A DNA stretch of 64,000 nt. Origin: Fervidobacterium_A thailandense. GTDB lineage: Bacteria; Thermotogota; Thermotogae; Thermotogales; Fervidobacteriaceae. The translations under genes were made by a program, and so were the position numbers. This document shows positions 25,983 to 34,371 of the stretch, piece after piece. The stretch is taken from assembly GCF_041505935.1 (NCBI RefSeq), contig NZ_CP140110.1; one strand, given 5' to 3'. The notes beneath the pieces are model-generated. The model saw only the letters and a list, made by a program, of their open reading frames with translations. It had not been told where the DNA came from and made no database searches. How positions within the stretch are numbered: the stretch's first letter is position 1; each line of letters opens with the position of its first letter.

Positions 25983-28448
25983 TCAAAATAACCTGAGCTG
26001 TCCCTCCGGGACAGCTTTTTTTGCTTTCAACTTCTTCATCTGCCCTTCTTTCAATATACCAACCTTCTTCTCAATGTCGCTCTTCTCAACTATTACATCA
26101 AGAACTTCTTTTGCTCTTATGATTATGCTCTCAGGTAGTCCGGCAATTGCTGCAACCTCTATTCCATAGCTCCTGTCGGCCACACCTTCAACGACTTTGT
26201 GGAGGAATATAACACCGTCTTTGGTTTCTTTCACTTCAACGGTGTAGTTCTTTATTCCGTTGTAAACGGAGGCCAGCTCTGTAAGTTCTGTAAAGTGCGT
26301 CGCGAAAATTGTCTTGCATTTGATTTCGTTGTAAATGTACTCACTCATCGCCCACGCGATGCTGATCCCGTCGAACGTACTTGTTCCCCTACCGACCTCG
26401 TCGAGTAATACAAGACTCCGATCCGTGGCCTTGTTCAAGATTAGGGCAACTTCGTTCATCTCCGTTAGGAACGTGCTCTTTCCTGTGGATATATCGTCCC
26501 TTGCACCCATGCGCGTGAAGATTCTATCAAAGACCGGTATCTTAGCTTCCTTTGCTGGGACGAACGAGCCAATCTGGGCCATGAGTGCTATAAGTCCCAC
26601 TTGCCGGATGTACGTACTCTTACCGCTCATGTTTGGACCCGTTAGGATGAACATCCGAACGTTTTTATCCATGTACGTGTCGTTAGGTACAAACTCGGAG
26701 ACAAAGCGCTCAACCACCGGGTGTCGTCCGGCAACTATTACAAACTCGTCGTCCGAAAGCTCTGGTCTTGTGTAACCGTACTGTTTTGCGACGTAAGCAA
26801 ACGTTGTGTAAAGATCAATCCAACTTAGTGTTTCAGCCAAAATTCTAAGTTCATTCACGTGCGATTTTATCCTGTCACATAACTGTTTGAAAATGAGCTT
26901 CTCCAATAACTCAACCTTTTCTTTCGCAGCCAGAATTTTCTGCTCGAACTCCTTGAGTTCCGGAGTGGTAAACCTCTCGGCGTTAACCAAAGTTTGGACT
27001 CTTGTATAATAGTCGGGAACGTTTTTTACTTGGCCCTTTGGAACTTCGATGTAGTAACCAAACACGTTGTTGAAACTCACCTTCAGCTTCTGGATACCGG
27101 TTCTCACCCGTTCTTTTTCCTCGAATTCTCTCAGTTTTTCCTCGGAATGGTACAACAATTCGCGGTACTCGTCCAACTCTTTGGAAACGCCCTGCCTTAC
27201 GATCTTCCCCTCACCGAGCTCGCCTTCGATGTTTTCTTCTATAGTTCTCGCAATTTCCTCTCTTACCTCAGTCAGGTCTGGCAAGTTTGTGAAAAGTTCA
27301 CTCAGCCCTTCGTTCGTCATCAACGCTTCTCTTAACGGCCCAACGATTTCTAACGTCACCTTTAAACTTAATAAATCCTTTGGCTTAGCGTTGTCGTATT
27401 CAAGACGGCTCACGATCCTTTCGATATCGTAAACCCCATCTAGGTATTCCCTGACCTCGTTGGTCAAGAGGAAATCTTCGTAAAAGACTTCCACCGTATC
27501 GAGTCGCTTTTCGATTGATATTCTGTCTTTCAACGGGTGCAAGATGACCCACTTGAGTAACCTTGAACCCATGGGAGTTCGAGTCTTGTTCAACACGTCG
27601 TACAGATTCTTCCCACGCTCCCCAGGAAGGAGTGAGAGATTTTCAACAGTTGTAGAATCCAAGGTCATGTAGATAGATTCTTCAAGAAATCTCGGTGTTT
27701 TCAACTTAGCGTCCTTGTTCAGCGTGTACTTGAGGTACTTCACAAGTGCACCAAACGGTTTTAGTGATGCGCCAAGTTCGAAATGGTCGATACTTGCAAG
27801 CCCATACGCTCCTTTTATCGTTTCCTCCGGATCGGAATAATACCAGTCATCCAACTTGTCGATAAATACATCAACAACACTTCTTAATCGCTCGGCAAAT
27901 TCTTCCGAACAGATAATTTGTGAGATCCTGTGTGTTGAAACAAAATCGACCAGTTCTTCTATGTTGCCGAACTTTGTGATAATCACATCGCCCGTTGAAG
28001 GGTCCGAGAGCACCGCGTGAATTGTCCCGTCGCTTTGTTCGTAAAGTGACATCAAAAAGTTATTCTCGCTTGTCAGCAACTCATCTTCTATTATCGTTCC
28101 CGGCGTGATCACTCGCGTAACTTCTCGTTTCACTATTCCCTTCGCCGTAGCAGGATCCTCCATCTGCTCGCATATGGCAACCTTGTAACCTGCCTCTACG
28201 AGTTTCTTGAGGTAATTATCAAGCGCGTGATACGGTATACCAGCCATCGGGGCATCCTGGCGTTTTGTAAGCACTATGTTCAACACCCTGGAAACGGTGT
28301 GTGCATCATCAAAGAACGCCTCGTAGAAATCACCGAGCCTAAAGAGAAGTATTGCATCCTTGTATCGTTCTTTTATCTCCATGTATTGTTTCATCATCGG
28401 TGTGAGCTTGACATTTCCAAAAAGGTCTCCTTTTCCATGTTGCATCAT
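25983..28448 (-). CDS. mutS: DNA mismatch repair protein MutS
   Basis: An 821-residue ATPase that recognises mismatches. The N-terminal domain carries the mismatch-probing Phe-x-Glu in GDFYEAFFDDA (FYE at 41-43). Connector, core and clamp regions follow in the usual order. The ATPase has Walker A GPNMSGKST (604-612), LLDEVGRGTSTFDG for Walker B and signature, and FATHFTELTEL. This makes it MutS1 rather than MutS2, since the mismatch domain is present and no Smr domain follows. ATG 28448 lies 7 bp after the tsaB stop, so the two are cotranscribed. The ribosome binding site is weak, consistent with coupling. Confidence 0.96.
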   Translation of the reverse strand: MMQHGKGDLFGNVKLTPMMKQYMEIKERYKDAILLFRLGDFYEAFFDDAHTVSRVLNIVLTKRQDAPMAGIPYHALDNYLKKLVEAGYKVAICEQMEDPATAKGIVKREVTRVITPGTIIEDELLTSENNFLMSLYEQSDGTIHAVLSDPSTGDVIITKFGNIEELVDFVSTHRISQIICSEEFAERLRSVVDVFIDKLDDWYYSDPEETIKGAYGLASIDHFELGASLKPFGALVKYLKYTLNKDAKLKTPRFLEESIYMTLDSTTVENLSLLPGERGKNLYDVLNKTRTPMGSRLLKWVILHPLKDRISIEKRLDTVEVFYEDFLLTNEVREYLDGVYDIERIVSRLEYDNAKPKDLLSLKVTLEIVGPLREALMTNEGLSELFTNLPDLTEVREEIARTIEENIEGELGEGKIVRQGVSKELDEYRELLYHSEEKLREFEEKERVRTGIQKLKVSFNNVFGYYIEVPKGQVKNVPDYYTRVQTLVNAERFTTPELKEFEQKILAAKEKVELLEKLIFKQLCDRIKSHVNELRILAETLSWIDLYTTFAYVAKQYGYTRPELSDDEFVIVAGRHPVVERFVSEFVPNDTYMDKNVRMFILTGPNMSGKSTYIRQVGLIALMAQIGSFVPAKEAKIPVFDRIFTRMGARDDISTGKSTFLTEMNEVALILNKATDRSLVLLDEVGRGTSTFDGISIAWAMSEYIYNEIKCKTIFATHFTELTELASVYNGIKNYTVEVKETKDGVIFLHKVVEGVADRSYGIEVAAIAGLPESIIIRAKEVLDVIVEKSDIEKKVGILKEGQMKKLKAKKAVPEGQLRLF
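25996..26022 (+). terminator. nfo terminator located inside the mutS coding end
   Basis: Perfect 9-bp stem AGCTGTCCC (25996-26004) with GGGACAGCT (26008-26016), loop TCC, then a T run to 26022. On the opposite strand the same bases encode the last residues of MutS (AVPEGQL). Confidence 0.85.
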
Positions 28449-28455
28449 GCTTCTA

Positions 28456-29109
28456 TCAGCTCTGCCCCTTTCGTTTCTCGAAATTCAGTTCCGCAATACT
28501 CTTCTGTAAATAGAGAGGTTCTACGAGATCCACAAATTGTCCAGCTTCTATTTTTCCCTTTACCAGAATCGCCAAATTATCCGCCCTCGGAAGGTCCCAG
28601 TCTTGTAGAACGGTGGCTGTTCTAAAAAATTCAGCACCGTCCCCCAGGAAAACCTTCGGATTAAATTCCGAAACAATGTCTCGAACAGCCTCAACGCTCT
28701 GGATAAATGGAGTTCTCACTTCTTCGAGTTCTCCCGTACCTTTCCCAAGGTAAATCGCACCGTAAAGGTATCCCTGACGAGCCTTTCTCAGAACAACCAC
28801 ATATCCGTTGAAAAACGAAGCGTTGTAAGCAATCAACTCGAGAGAGTTTATCGCAACAAATTTCTTTCCTATTCCAAGCGCGGTGGCGAACGAAATGCCC
28901 ACACGTAAGCCTGTGAGTCCACCCGGTCCCACACCTACGCCAACCACATCAAGTGCGCTAAAATCAACACCATCGAACATCTTGGCTATCCTATGAACAT
29001 GCGTCCCGTGTTTCTCTCCGCTCTCAACCTCAGCAAGCAATTTTACGTGCTCGTCTAGATAACAAGCAACAACTCTCGGGGTGGATGTGTCGATCGCGAA
29101 TATTTTCAT
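28456..29109 (-). CDS. tsaB: tRNA threonylcarbamoyladenosine biosynthesis protein TsaB
   Basis: A 217-residue ASKHA-fold protein, partner of TsaD in making t6A at position 37 of ANN-decoding tRNAs. Recognised by the N-terminal phosphate-type motif IFAIDTSTPRVVACYLD, then VGVGPGGLTGLRVGISFATAL and the strand FVAINSLELIAYNA. Length is typical for TsaB and too short for TsaD. ATG 29109 follows a GGAGG-like site. It is first in a two-gene operon with mutS. The region upstream, shared with divergent fmt, has the minus-strand extended -10 TGG-TAGAAT (complement of 29160-29165). Confidence 0.92.
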   Translation of the reverse strand: MKIFAIDTSTPRVVACYLDEHVKLLAEVESGEKHGTHVHRIAKMFDGVDFSALDVVGVGVGPGGLTGLRVGISFATALGIGKKFVAINSLELIAYNASFFNGYVVVLRKARQGYLYGAIYLGKGTGELEEVRTPFIQSVEAVRDIVSEFNPKVFLGDGAEFFRTATVLQDWDLPRADNLAILVKGKIEAGQFVDLVEPLYLQKSIAELNFEKRKGQS

Positions 29110-29183
29110 TCCAATTTGCCTCCGTCACTGAAAAGGTAAAATTTACCCAACGCTTGATTATTCTACCACAAAATCGACCCAAA

Positions 29184-29192
29184 TGATATAAT
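29184..29192 (+). promoter_or_regulatory. Extended -10 for fmt
   Basis: TGA-TATAAT at 29184-29192, 20 bp before the fmt start. The ribosome binding site GGGGAGGTGG follows directly, so the leader is very short. Confidence 0.55.
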
Positions 29193-29211
29193 TGCTGGGG
29201 AGGTGGAACAC

Positions 29212-30132
29212 GTGCGAATACTCTTTCTGGGCACGCCGGAATTTGCCGCCGAGTTTTTGGAATTCCTTGTGCAAGAAAATTTTAACATCGTTGCCGTCAT
29301 TAGTCAAAAGGATAAGCCAAAAGGTCGTGGCTTGAAACTTCAGCCAACACCGGTCAAGGAAGTGGCGCTGAAGTACAACATTCCAGTGTTTCAACCAAAC
29401 AACCTAACCCAGGAAGGCTTGAAAATTGTAGAGGAATTTAAGCCCGATATAGGGATCGTAGTTGCTTTCGGTAGGTTACTTAAGAAGCCATTTTTGGACG
29501 CCCTCGAGTTTTACAATGTGCACGCCTCACTCTTACCTAAATACCGAGGTGCTGCACCGATTCAAAGGGCAATAGAAAATGGTGAGCGCTTAACCGGCGT
29601 AACTATATTCAGAATTTCGGAAGGGATGGATGACGGTGATATTGCTCTCCAAAGAGCCTTCGAAGTTGGTGAGTGCGAAACATTCGGCGATGTCTACCAA
29701 AAAATGGTCAGCACCGGTAAGGAGTTACTGAAGGAATTTCTCTTAAATTATCCCGTTAAACTCACACCCCAAGATCACTCACAAGCAAGTTATGCACCGA
29801 AAATCGAAAAAGACGACCTGTGGATCGACTTTTCGAAACCTGCAGAATGTGTGAGGAACAAGATTCGAGCATATGATCCTGTTCCAGGAGTCAGGACAAG
29901 GCTTGAAAGTGTCGAAGTGAAACTCTTCGGAGCATGTGAGATCTTAAACCTGGAAAACGTGGACAGCACTCCTGGAAAAATTCTTGAGGTCAACCGCGAT
30001 GGTGCTTTAATATCCACTGGAAATGGTGCGGTGAGAGTAAAACTAATTCAGTTTCCGAGTAAGCGCCCCATTCACTTTTTTGACGCAAAGAACGGGGGTC
30101 TTGTAAGATTGGGAAGCATTTTTGGAATTTAA
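29212..30132 (+). CDS. fmt: Methionyl-tRNA formyltransferase
   Basis: A 306-residue cytosolic enzyme that formylates initiator Met-tRNA using 10-formyltetrahydrofolate. N-terminal Rossmann domain: RILFLGTPEFAAEFLE, the SQKDKPKGRGLKLQPTPVK loop, and the catalytic segment NVHASLLPKYRGAAPIQRAI followed by GITIF-like GVTIFRISEGMDDGDI. The C-terminal OB-fold domain includes IRAYDPVPGVRT. GTG 29212 follows GGGGAGGTGG; the reading from GTG 29203 overlaps that site. It is monocistronic, divergent from tsaB and followed by a strong terminator. Confidence 0.96.
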   Translation: MRILFLGTPEFAAEFLEFLVQENFNIVAVISQKDKPKGRGLKLQPTPVKEVALKYNIPVFQPNNLTQEGLKIVEEFKPDIGIVVAFGRLLKKPFLDALEFYNVHASLLPKYRGAAPIQRAIENGERLTGVTIFRISEGMDDGDIALQRAFEVGECETFGDVYQKMVSTGKELLKEFLLNYPVKLTPQDHSQASYAPKIEKDDLWIDFSKPAECVRNKIRAYDPVPGVRTRLESVEVKLFGACEILNLENVDSTPGKILEVNRDGALISTGNGAVRVKLIQFPSKRPIHFFDAKNGGLVRLGSIFGI

Positions 30133-30149
30133 GCGAAGGATATGAAAAA

Positions 30150-30180
30150 AGTCCCCGGAAACTCCCGGGGACTAAGTTTT
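30150..30180. terminator. Terminator between fmt and alkaline phosphatase gene
   Basis: Stem AGTCCCCGG (30150-30158) with CCGGGGACT (30165-30173), 6-nt loop, TTTT at 30177-30180 on the plus strand and six T on the minus strand. It can serve both convergent genes. Confidence 0.8.
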
Positions 30181-30213
30181 GTAAGTATTTTAATGAATCT
30201 TGTTGCAGCTCCA

Positions 30214-31509
30214 TCAATACCCGGCAGTCGCTGAAACTTTTGGGAAGGAAATCGTCTTCAGTTTCATTATATTCATTATCTTGAGAGCTACTTCCGTGTT
30301 ATCCATCCACCCAACGAACTGTTCCGCACCCGGCCCGAACGCGTAAACGGGTATAACACCAGCTGTGTGATCGTACGTGGTGAAACCGAATCCCATTTTG
30401 GAGCTGATGTACCTCGCAAGTTCGCGCTCAAGTTGGTTGGAAGGAACGTTCCTCAGATAGTTGTATTCAGCATCCGTGATGTTGATTCCGTACCATTCTT
30501 TTAACCCTTCGGCAAATTTCGCCTTGTCGCTGATGGAGAATTGTCTTAAGAACATCCTCGCCGTACCCTTACCTTTCCTTGCTTGTTCCACGTTTATTGT
30601 GTAACCACCGTTAGAGAGTGACAACCCTCCTGTTTCGTGGTCTCCAACAACAACGACGAGTGTATTCCCATCGCGTTTTGCAAATTCGATTGCAACTTTG
30701 ACAGCTTCATCGAATTCAACCGTTTCTTTCCAAATACCGTAGTAATCGTTCGCATGGCTTTCCCAGTCAATCTGCGAACCCTCGACCATCAGTGCGAAGG
30801 GTTTTCCTGAAGCCGCGAGTAATTCAATTGCTTTTTTGGTCATTTCTCCAAGGGTAGGTTCATCTGTTCTCTCACTAACCGGTTTCAGATGCCCCATCGC
30901 AAACAGACCGAGCACTTTGTCGCCTTTTACGTTCGCCAACTCGTCCCTCTTTGTGATTATTGTGTATCCATCGTTCTTCATTTTCTCTACCAGATCAAGC
31001 CCGTCGTTTCTCCTTCCGCCCTTGGATGTTGGCAAGAACATGTCCCTTCCGCCACCAAAGATAACGTTTATTCCGGCCTCGGAAAGTTGCTTTGCAAGTG
31101 TTACTTCGTCGTTTCTATCGCTAACGGCACCGTACACTGCTGCTGGAGTTGCGTGTGTAACACGGCACGTAACTACAATACCCGTTGCATAGCCTGCTCT
31201 TTGAGCCATCTTGAATAGACTTTCAACCTTTTCCCCGTTTGGTAGCACATTTATCGCTCGGTTGAGTGTCTTGAACCCGGCAAAAAGTGCCGTACCTGCC
31301 GGTGCCGAATCGGTGACCCACGAATCAGCCGAGTAAGTGACTGTTAAACCCGTGTACGGCAGTTTCATGATTTCAAGGATGCGCCCTTCTAGCATACTGG
31401 CAAGAAGCACTGTGTTAGCCGACATACCGTCACCAACGAGGAATATCAAGTTGACCGCAAACGCCGATAAGCTCAAAAGGAGCACAGCAAGAAGAGTAAC
31501 CCTTTTCAT
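30214..31509 (-). CDS. Alkaline phosphatase, exported
   Basis: A 431-residue phosphomonoesterase of the PhoA superfamily with a signal peptide (KRVTLLAVLLLSLSAFA), so it acts outside the cytoplasm. Metal and catalytic motifs: VGDGMS at the mature N-terminus, TDSAPAGTAL with nucleophile Ser68, MVEGSQIDWESHAND, VVVGDHETGGLSL and a late His in TTYDHTAGVIPVYA. ATG 31509 follows GGGGAGGT; the open frame extends to 31557 but lacks a better site. A TTAACAAAA motif about 90 bp upstream resembles that of pstS and suggests phosphate control. It would free phosphate for the Pst transporter encoded at 37113-40542. Confidence 0.93.
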   Translation of the reverse strand: MKRVTLLAVLLLSLSAFAVNLIFLVGDGMSANTVLLASMLEGRILEIMKLPYTGLTVTYSADSWVTDSAPAGTALFAGFKTLNRAINVLPNGEKVESLFKMAQRAGYATGIVVTCRVTHATPAAVYGAVSDRNDEVTLAKQLSEAGINVIFGGGRDMFLPTSKGGRRNDGLDLVEKMKNDGYTIITKRDELANVKGDKVLGLFAMGHLKPVSERTDEPTLGEMTKKAIELLAASGKPFALMVEGSQIDWESHANDYYGIWKETVEFDEAVKVAIEFAKRDGNTLVVVVGDHETGGLSLSNGGYTINVEQARKGKGTARMFLRQFSISDKAKFAEGLKEWYGINITDAEYNYLRNVPSNQLERELARYISSKMGFGFTTYDHTAGVIPVYAFGPGAEQFVGWMDNTEVALKIMNIMKLKTISFPKVSATAGY

Positions 31510-31593
31510 ACGCCAGTACCTCCCCGTGAAAAGTGTGGTTTCAAGAACCAAGCGCACGCTGATTTTAACCCTTCACTTTTACCTTGAATTTTA

Positions 31594-31604
31594 GTTTTGT
31601 TAAG
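31594..31604 (-). promoter_or_regulatory. Candidate Pho-type motif upstream of alkaline phosphatase
   Basis: The minus strand reads CTTAACAAAAC, matching 10 of 11 positions of CTTAACAAAAG upstream of pstS. TTAACA here could also act as -35, with TAAAAG 16 bp later as -10. The second half-site (TAAAAT, 10 bp on) is degenerate. Confidence 0.4.
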
Positions 31605-31618
31605 AAATCCAAACACAC

Positions 31619-31648
31619 TTGACTCCACGGAAGCTCCTTTGGTATACT
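31619..31648 (+). promoter_or_regulatory. Promoter of nrdG-nrdD
   Basis: TTGACT (31619-31624), an 18-bp spacer and TATACT (31643-31648). The predicted leader of about 90 nt precedes nrdG; the GGGGGGA ribosome binding site is at 31732-31738. Confidence 0.7.
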
Positions 31649-31659
31649 ATATGTAGTGT
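31644..31659 (+). promoter_or_regulatory. Candidate NrdR box overlapping the nrdG -10
   Basis: ATACTATATGTAGTGT matches 14 of 16 positions of the known NrdR consensus acaCwAtATaTwGtgt. It overlaps the -10. A much weaker partner, starting ACACA, sits 31 bp upstream over the -35, which is the phasing usual for paired NrdR boxes. Confidence 0.6.
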
Positions 31660-31742
31660 TACTAATAAAAATTATCCGATAAGTTGAGTAGTATCTGTTC
31701 CAAAATGCTGTTTGTTTGAGCTTTTCGTCGGGGGGATACAAG

Positions 31743-32270
31743 ATGTACAGTGAAGTTTTAATCCATCAGCGTGTTGGAAAACCTCTCGTCAGGGTCGTAC
31801 GATTCTCCCACGGAGATCACCCTTCGCTTCCAGCCTTGAGTGTATACTTCCAAGGTTGCGATGCTCACCCGAAGTGTGTTGGATGTCACAACCCAGAAAC
31901 GTGGGATTTCGATGAAAACTTCGAGGTAGATTACATTATACTAAAGGACAGGGTTATCGAAAAAATCTCAATGTTGCTAAAGGTAAACGAAAAAGTCGCT
32001 TTGGTTCTGCTCGGTGGTGAGCCTTTGAGTCAGCGCAACCGTTTTTGGGCTATTTCTCTCGCAAGGGACGTAAAGCAAACTTTTGGAGACAGTGTGACGG
32101 TACTGGTGTACACGTGGAGAACCATGGACGATTTGCTGCGCGAAGGTGTTGACATAAGCTATTTCGATGAGATGGTCCTTGGAAGGTATGAGAAAAGCTT
32201 ACACACCGGAGGGTTTCCCGCCTCGTCCAACCAGGTTTATTTGAAAAGGGAAGAACTACCAACTTTTTAG
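31743..32270 (+). CDS. nrdG: Anaerobic ribonucleotide reductase activating protein (radical SAM)
   Basis: A 175-residue radical SAM activase that places the glycyl radical on NrdD using a 4Fe-4S cluster and S-adenosylmethionine. The cluster cysteines lie in YFQGCDAHPKCVGCHNPETW (Cys39, Cys45, Cys48), so the spacing is Cx5Cx2C rather than the usual Cx3Cx2C of activases. LLGGEPLSQ is the conserved GGEP motif for SAM. Length is typical. ATG 31743 follows GGGGGGA. It precedes nrdD by 48 bp, the reverse of the order common in enterobacteria, and both follow one promoter with an NrdR-like box. Confidence 0.9.
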   Translation: MYSEVLIHQRVGKPLVRVVRFSHGDHPSLPALSVYFQGCDAHPKCVGCHNPETWDFDENFEVDYIILKDRVIEKISMLLKVNEKVALVLLGGEPLSQRNRFWAISLARDVKQTFGDSVTVLVYTWRTMDDLLREGVDISYFDEMVLGRYEKSLHTGGFPASSNQVYLKREELPTF

Positions 32271-32318
32271 CCTTGTGAACACAACCAATACCGATGGCAC
32301 TGAAGGGAGGAGTAGCAC

Positions 32319-34292
32319 ATGTCAAAGCTACTTGATGCGTTGAAGATGTTCTCGTTTTCTCCTGATTTCGTTGAAGAACTTGCTAACGCTCCTGAAGCTT
32401 TCCTCGAACTCGAAGGTCTTACATGGCAACTGGATCCAGTGACGTTTACGGAGAGGTTCTTCAACAACGGGATCCTGAACTCAACAATCGATGCGAACGC
32501 AAACGTCAGAAGCACTAACGTGTACACTTACCTCAACGAAGTTTCGAAACCGTGGACCAAGTTGTATTCTCTTTACCACATTTACGAAAAGATGAAGGAA
32601 CTCTTCGGCCAGGAGGATGCACAAAAATTTCTGAGGTACCAAATCTACGGGGACATCTACGTTCACGACGCACATCACGCCGCTTTCGCACCGTATTGCT
32701 ATGCTTATTCGTTGAGACCTATCGTTGAAAAGGGACTCTTCTTCATCGACACGATAAAGTCGACCCCAGCCAAGCATCTGTCTTCGTTCATCCAACACGT
32801 TATACAGTTTGTCATGTTCGCTTCCAACCAGCAATCTGGTGCCGTCGGACTACCGGATTTCTTTGTCTGGCTCACGTACTTTTACAATAAAGACTTACGG
32901 GAAGGGCTTATTCCAAAAGGAATGGAAAAGACCTACTTGTACCAGCACTTTCAAATCTTCACCTACTCGATCAACCAACCAATCAGGGGCACGCAATCAC
33001 CGTACACAAACTTCACCTACTTGGATAGAAACTACATCAGGACGATTTTCGAGGGAGAGAAATATCCCGATGGAACGAACATCACCGATTACGTAGAAGA
33101 CATTATCGCACTCCAGAAGGAGTACTGGGAGTGGATTTCCAGAGAACGCGAAAAGCAGATGTTCACATTCCCGGTTCTGACAGCATCGTTACTTTACAAA
33201 GATGGCAAATTCGTCGACGAGGATAGTGCACGTTTCATCAACAAGGTGAACATGAAATGGCAGGATACGAACTGGTATATCTCCGATAGTATTGACGCCG
33301 TCGCGTCCTGCTGTAGGTTAACAAGCTCTACAAGGGAACTGAAGTTCAAACTTGGACCAGAAAAACTGGCCGGAATGTCGAACTCAATAGGTGGTTCGGA
33401 CTTGAATATCGGTTCGTTCAAGGTTGTTACAATAAATCTACCACGGATAGCACTTGAGACAAGGAACAAGGAAGCATTTCTAAAAAAGCTTGAGGACAAA
33501 GTAATTCTCGTTCAGAAAGTTCTTGCGGCTATTCGGAACATAATACAAGAGCGTATCCAGCAAGGTGTGCTTCCACTCTACAGCCTTGGTTTGATGGATC
33601 TCAACAGACAGTATGGAACGGTAGGAATCAACGGACTCTATGAAGCTCTTGAGATACTTGGACTGACCACGGAAGATATCGACGGCTTGAAGTACACCGA
33701 AGAAGGCGAAGATTTTGCCCACAGGATACTCGATAAAATCAGAGAACTCAACGACAAGGCCTTCGAAACTTTTGGATTCACATTCAACATCGAGCAGGTC
33801 CCGGCGGAAAAAGCTGCAGTCACGCTCGCGGAAAAGGATAGAATTCTCTATGGAACAGAATACATCCTCTACTCAAACCAGTGGTTACCTCTCACAACGA
33901 ATACCGATGTTTTGAACAGGATACGGTACTCGGGCATGTTCGATAAAAAAGTCTCCGGTGGAGCCATACTGCACATAAACCTCGAAGCACCGTTTAGAAG
34001 TGAAGAAGAATCTTGGAAGATGGTCAATCTGGTGGCCCGGATGGGAGTCATATACTTTGCGTTCAACCACCGAATTAGCGTATGCGAAGATGGACACGCG
34101 TTCTACGGTGAGAAATGTTCCACGTGTGGCAAACCGAAGGTCGATGAGTTTATGAGAATTGTCGGTTACCTTGTGCCTGTACGTTCCTTCAACAAGGTGA
34201 GGCAGAAGTTCGAGTATCCAAGGCGCGTTTTCTACAACCCTTTGATGCGAGAGGAAAGTGAATGTGTGATTAAACGATTAAATGAAAAATAA
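32319..34292 (+). CDS. nrdD: Anaerobic (class III) ribonucleoside-triphosphate reductase
   Basis: A 657-residue glycyl radical enzyme that makes deoxyribonucleotides without oxygen. The N-terminus lacks a recognisable ATP-cone. The core has the substrate-region segments YVHDAHHAAFAPYCYAYSL, ASCCRLTSSTRELKF and SIGGSDLNIGS. Near the C-terminus a zinc site (CEDGHAFYGEKCSTC) precedes the glycyl radical motif RIVGYLVPV. A tail of about 35 residues follows the radical glycine, longer than in many homologues. ATG 32319 follows GGGAGG. It is cotranscribed with nrdG and ends at a strong terminator. It is probably the main dNTP source in an obligate anaerobe. Confidence 0.95.
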   Translation: MSKLLDALKMFSFSPDFVEELANAPEAFLELEGLTWQLDPVTFTERFFNNGILNSTIDANANVRSTNVYTYLNEVSKPWTKLYSLYHIYEKMKELFGQEDAQKFLRYQIYGDIYVHDAHHAAFAPYCYAYSLRPIVEKGLFFIDTIKSTPAKHLSSFIQHVIQFVMFASNQQSGAVGLPDFFVWLTYFYNKDLREGLIPKGMEKTYLYQHFQIFTYSINQPIRGTQSPYTNFTYLDRNYIRTIFEGEKYPDGTNITDYVEDIIALQKEYWEWISREREKQMFTFPVLTASLLYKDGKFVDEDSARFINKVNMKWQDTNWYISDSIDAVASCCRLTSSTRELKFKLGPEKLAGMSNSIGGSDLNIGSFKVVTINLPRIALETRNKEAFLKKLEDKVILVQKVLAAIRNIIQERIQQGVLPLYSLGLMDLNRQYGTVGINGLYEALEILGLTTEDIDGLKYTEEGEDFAHRILDKIRELNDKAFETFGFTFNIEQVPAEKAAVTLAEKDRILYGTEYILYSNQWLPLTTNTDVLNRIRYSGMFDKKVSGGAILHINLEAPFRSEEESWKMVNLVARMGVIYFAFNHRISVCEDGHAFYGEKCSTCGKPKVDEFMRIVGYLVPVRSFNKVRQKFEYPRRVFYNPLMREESECVIKRLNEK

Positions 34293-34295
34293 ACA

Positions 34296-34326
34296 AAAAC
34301 CGGCGGGGTTCCTCCCGCCGGTTTTT
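34296..34326. terminator. Bidirectional terminator between nrdD and pulA
   Basis: A 12-bp perfect stem AAAACCGGCGGG (34296-34307) with CCCGCCGGTTTT (34314-34325), 6-nt loop, T run to 34326. The A-rich left flank gives a T tract on the minus strand, so it serves both convergent genes. Confidence 0.88.
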
Positions 34327-34371
34327 CGTTTACGCATCGATATTTCTCTTAGGTTACTCGGGCTCCTCAGG

